This document shows, one piece after another, positions 62,504 to 64,000 of a stretch of DNA of 64,000 bases; position 1 is the first letter of the stretch; each line of letters opens with the position of its first letter. Source of the DNA: Lewinellaceae bacterium (GTDB lineage Bacteria > Bacteroidota > Bacteroidia > Chitinophagales > Saprospiraceae). Position numbers and translations under genes: made by a program. The notes beneath the pieces are model-generated. The model was not told the DNA's origin. It saw nothing but the letters and a program-made list of their open reading frames with translations, and searched no databases. The stretch is taken from contig JACJYH010000002.1 of the NCBI GenBank assembly GCA_020636195.1, forward strand, positions 248,001 to 312,000, written 5' to 3'.

Positions 62504-64000
62504 ATGAAAGCAAAAATTTTATTTATTTTAGTCTCACTGTTCTACACTCTGATGAGTTATGGCCAGATAACGGGAGTCGTATTTCGAGACTTCAATGCGA
62601 ATGGATTAAAGGATGCTAATGAGCCCTTGGTAGCGGGTATAAATGTGACTGCCTACAGTTCGACAGGCGTATGTGGTACGGCAGTGACTACAGGAACTGG
62701 AGCGACGAATTATTCATTAACAGGCTGTGGTACGGGGGCTGTTAGGATTGAATTTACGATACCAAGTACAGGTGCATGTAATTTAAGTAGTGCCATAGAC
62801 TATACATCAGGAGGTGGAGCGTCCTATGGCAGTAGTGTTCAGTTTGCAAATGGTAATAGCAGCAACGTTAATTTTGCGATTAATGCTCCGGAGGATTATT
62901 TTTTACCGGCTGAGAATCCTAGGTTGTATTTGCCATGTTACATCAATGGAGATCCGGCGAATTCAAATGTAGCTGCTGCGGATGCGTTTGTGGGTGTGAA
63001 TTTTGATGCTACAGGAGCAATTGACCATGTAGCTACAGCTGGAGAGATTGGTTCGACATGGGGTGTAGCCTATAGCAAGCAAGCGCAGAAGATATTTACT
63101 TCAGCGTTTTTGAAACGCCATGTGGGTTTAGGTCCTTTGGGTAGTGGAGGTATCTATATGATAGATCCGACGACAGGGAATGTGACGAATTGGTTAAATT
63201 TAGATGCATTGGGCATAGCGACTCGAGGAACGGGGAGTTATACAGGGCCTGGTCCATTGGGGCCGTTAGTACCATTCAGTCCGGTGATAGGTACGAATGC
63301 GGAGCGGGTCTTAGGCAACGGGATAGATCAGCCGAGTTATGATGCACCGGCATTTGCGCAGATAGGGAGATTATCGTTAGGGGATTTAGATATCTCTGAT
63401 GATGGACGTTACCTATTTGTGATGAACTTATACAATAAGACTGTATATAGAATAGATTTGGTAGATCCGGCCAATCCACAAGCACCCACGGCAGCGAATG
63501 TAAGTACGAGGATAACTTCATGGACAGTTCCTTCTCCGGGATGTGTGAATGGTCAACATCGTCCGTTTGGGTTGGAATTTGCGAGAGGCAACTTATTTGT
63601 AGGCTTGGTATGTAGTGGTGAGAGTGGAGGTGTTGCAGCAGACCTAGAGGCCTATATCTACCAAGTCACGAATTTTACAGCGGGGACGTATTCCACATTG
63701 TTCAGTATTCCATTGGATTATGACAAGGGCTGGGCATTTAGTTATTTTGGTGATCCAGTAGTAGCAGAGGCGAATCAAGGGTGGTTTCCCTGGACGGATA
63801 ATGTAGACGAGACGTTAGTGCAGTTTTATTATTTGTCACATCCACAACCGATATTATGTGATATCGTATTTGATGTAGATGGCTCATTGATCATGAGTTT
63901 CTTTGATAGGAATGGACATCAAAGTGGCTGGAATAATTATTCGCCGAATTCGACAAATCTAAGGCCGACGATAATAGGAGGGGATTTGTTAAGAGCGTAT
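62504..64000 (+). CDS. Large exported SdrD-B-like surface protein, 5' part, cut by window edge
   Basis: Open for 499 codons to the window edge. ATG 62504 gives a clean signal peptide (MKAKILFILVSLFYTLMSYGQ); ATG 62486 in frame adds six residues and is the alternative. The mature N-terminus, ITGVVFRDFNANGLKDANEPLVAGINVTAYSS, is the SdrD B-like repeat seen in many Bacteroidota and Gram-positive surface proteins. A beta-propeller-like region follows (GRYLFVMNLYNKTVYRIDL, IFDVDGSLIMSFFDRNG). Codons such as GCG, ACG and CGG are much commoner than in the other genes here, so the gene may be part of a repetitive family or acquired (inference). The C-terminus, where a T9SS tail would lie, is outside. 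Confidence 0.8.
   Translation, partial: MKAKILFILVSLFYTLMSYGQITGVVFRDFNANGLKDANEPLVAGINVTAYSSTGVCGTAVTTGTGATNYSLTGCGTGAVRIEFTIPSTGACNLSSAIDYTSGGGASYGSSVQFANGNSSNVNFAINAPEDYFLPAENPRLYLPCYINGDPANSNVAAADAFVGVNFDATGAIDHVATAGEIGSTWGVAYSKQAQKIFTSAFLKRHVGLGPLGSGGIYMIDPTTGNVTNWLNLDALGIATRGTGSYTGPGPLGPLVPFSPVIGTNAERVLGNGIDQPSYDAPAFAQIGRLSLGDLDISDDGRYLFVMNLYNKTVYRIDLVDPANPQAPTAANVSTRITSWTVPSPGCVNGQHRPFGLEFARGNLFVGLVCSGESGGVAADLEAYIYQVTNFTAGTYSTLFSIPLDYDKGWAFSYFGDPVVAEANQGWFPWTDNVDETLVQFYYLSHPQPILCDIVFDVDGSLIMSFFDRNGHQSGWNNYSPNSTNLRPTIIGGDLLRAY

Noticed and set aside
1..64000. CRISPR array, tRNA or rRNA genes
   Set aside because: No regularly spaced repeats, no tRNA-like T-loop with matching acceptor stem and no rRNA-like blocks were noticed by eye; a tRNAscan-SE and CRISPR-finder run would settle it.

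Overview
The window is about 64 kb of AT-rich chromosomal DNA from a member of the Bacteroidota, probably a Saprospiraceae- or Chitinophagales-like environmental bacterium (lineage below phylum is inference). Direct evidence for the phylum: several exported proteins end in type IX secretion (T9SS) sorting domains of type A or type B (gliding-motility C-terminal, CHU_C); the primary sigma factor is short with the phylum's N-terminus; many genes are preceded by the -7 box TAnnTTTG rather than a Shine-Dalgarno site; and there are DUF1800/DUF1501 and Y_Y_Y-sensor/LytTR pairs.

Layout. 0-4.5 kb: the start of a pyruvate dehydrogenase E2 gene (cut by the left edge), a tandemly duplicated hairpin-bearing intergenic module, a malic enzyme-phosphotransacetylase fusion and a di-heme peroxidase. 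4.5-19.5 kb: surface and exported functions (two very large CHU_C repeat proteins, a PhoD-like phosphatase overlapping the second, a LOG-family hydrolase, an EI24 membrane protein, a beta-barrel protein, a T9SS-exported serine hydrolase). 19.5-28.9 kb: housekeeping (DEAD-box helicase, PdxJ, methyltransferase, enoyl-CoA hydratase, DUF983, a solitary DNA methyltransferase, Nudix, RpoD, dicarboxylate symporter, YbaB). 28.9-36.7 kb: more exported proteins (LamG-like/CHU_C, thioredoxin/T9SS, discoidin-like/T9SS, DUF1800, DUF1501), with a gene-free stretch that looks like a terminated non-coding RNA gene at about 30.28-30.65 kb.

36.7-57.3 kb is the most coherent functional block. It holds acs and prpE (acetate and propionate activation), a lone receiver protein, a CrbS/CbrA-type kinase that fuses an SLC5 symporter to STAC and kinase domains, two small membrane proteins, the VC_2705-type symporter with its DUF4212 small subunit and a porin under one promoter, a Y_Y_Y sensor kinase with LytTR regulator, an ArsR regulator, and a cNMP/CBS/DUF294 protein followed by a DnaQ-like exonuclease. 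Together these look like a short-chain carboxylate sensing, uptake and activation island. With the malic enzyme-PTA and PDH genes at the left edge, acetyl-CoA metabolism is a recurring theme.

57.3-61.6 kb: OsmC, Spo0M-like, ArsC/Spx-like, an RlmI-like rRNA methyltransferase and an OmpR-type two-component system. 61.6-62.5 kb is gene-free, very AT-rich and carries two perfect DnaA boxes 21 bp apart. The right edge cuts a large exported SdrD-B-like protein whose base composition looks richer in G+C than its surroundings. No tRNA, rRNA, CRISPR array or intact mobile element was recognised; one short fragment resembles an IS21-family terminus.
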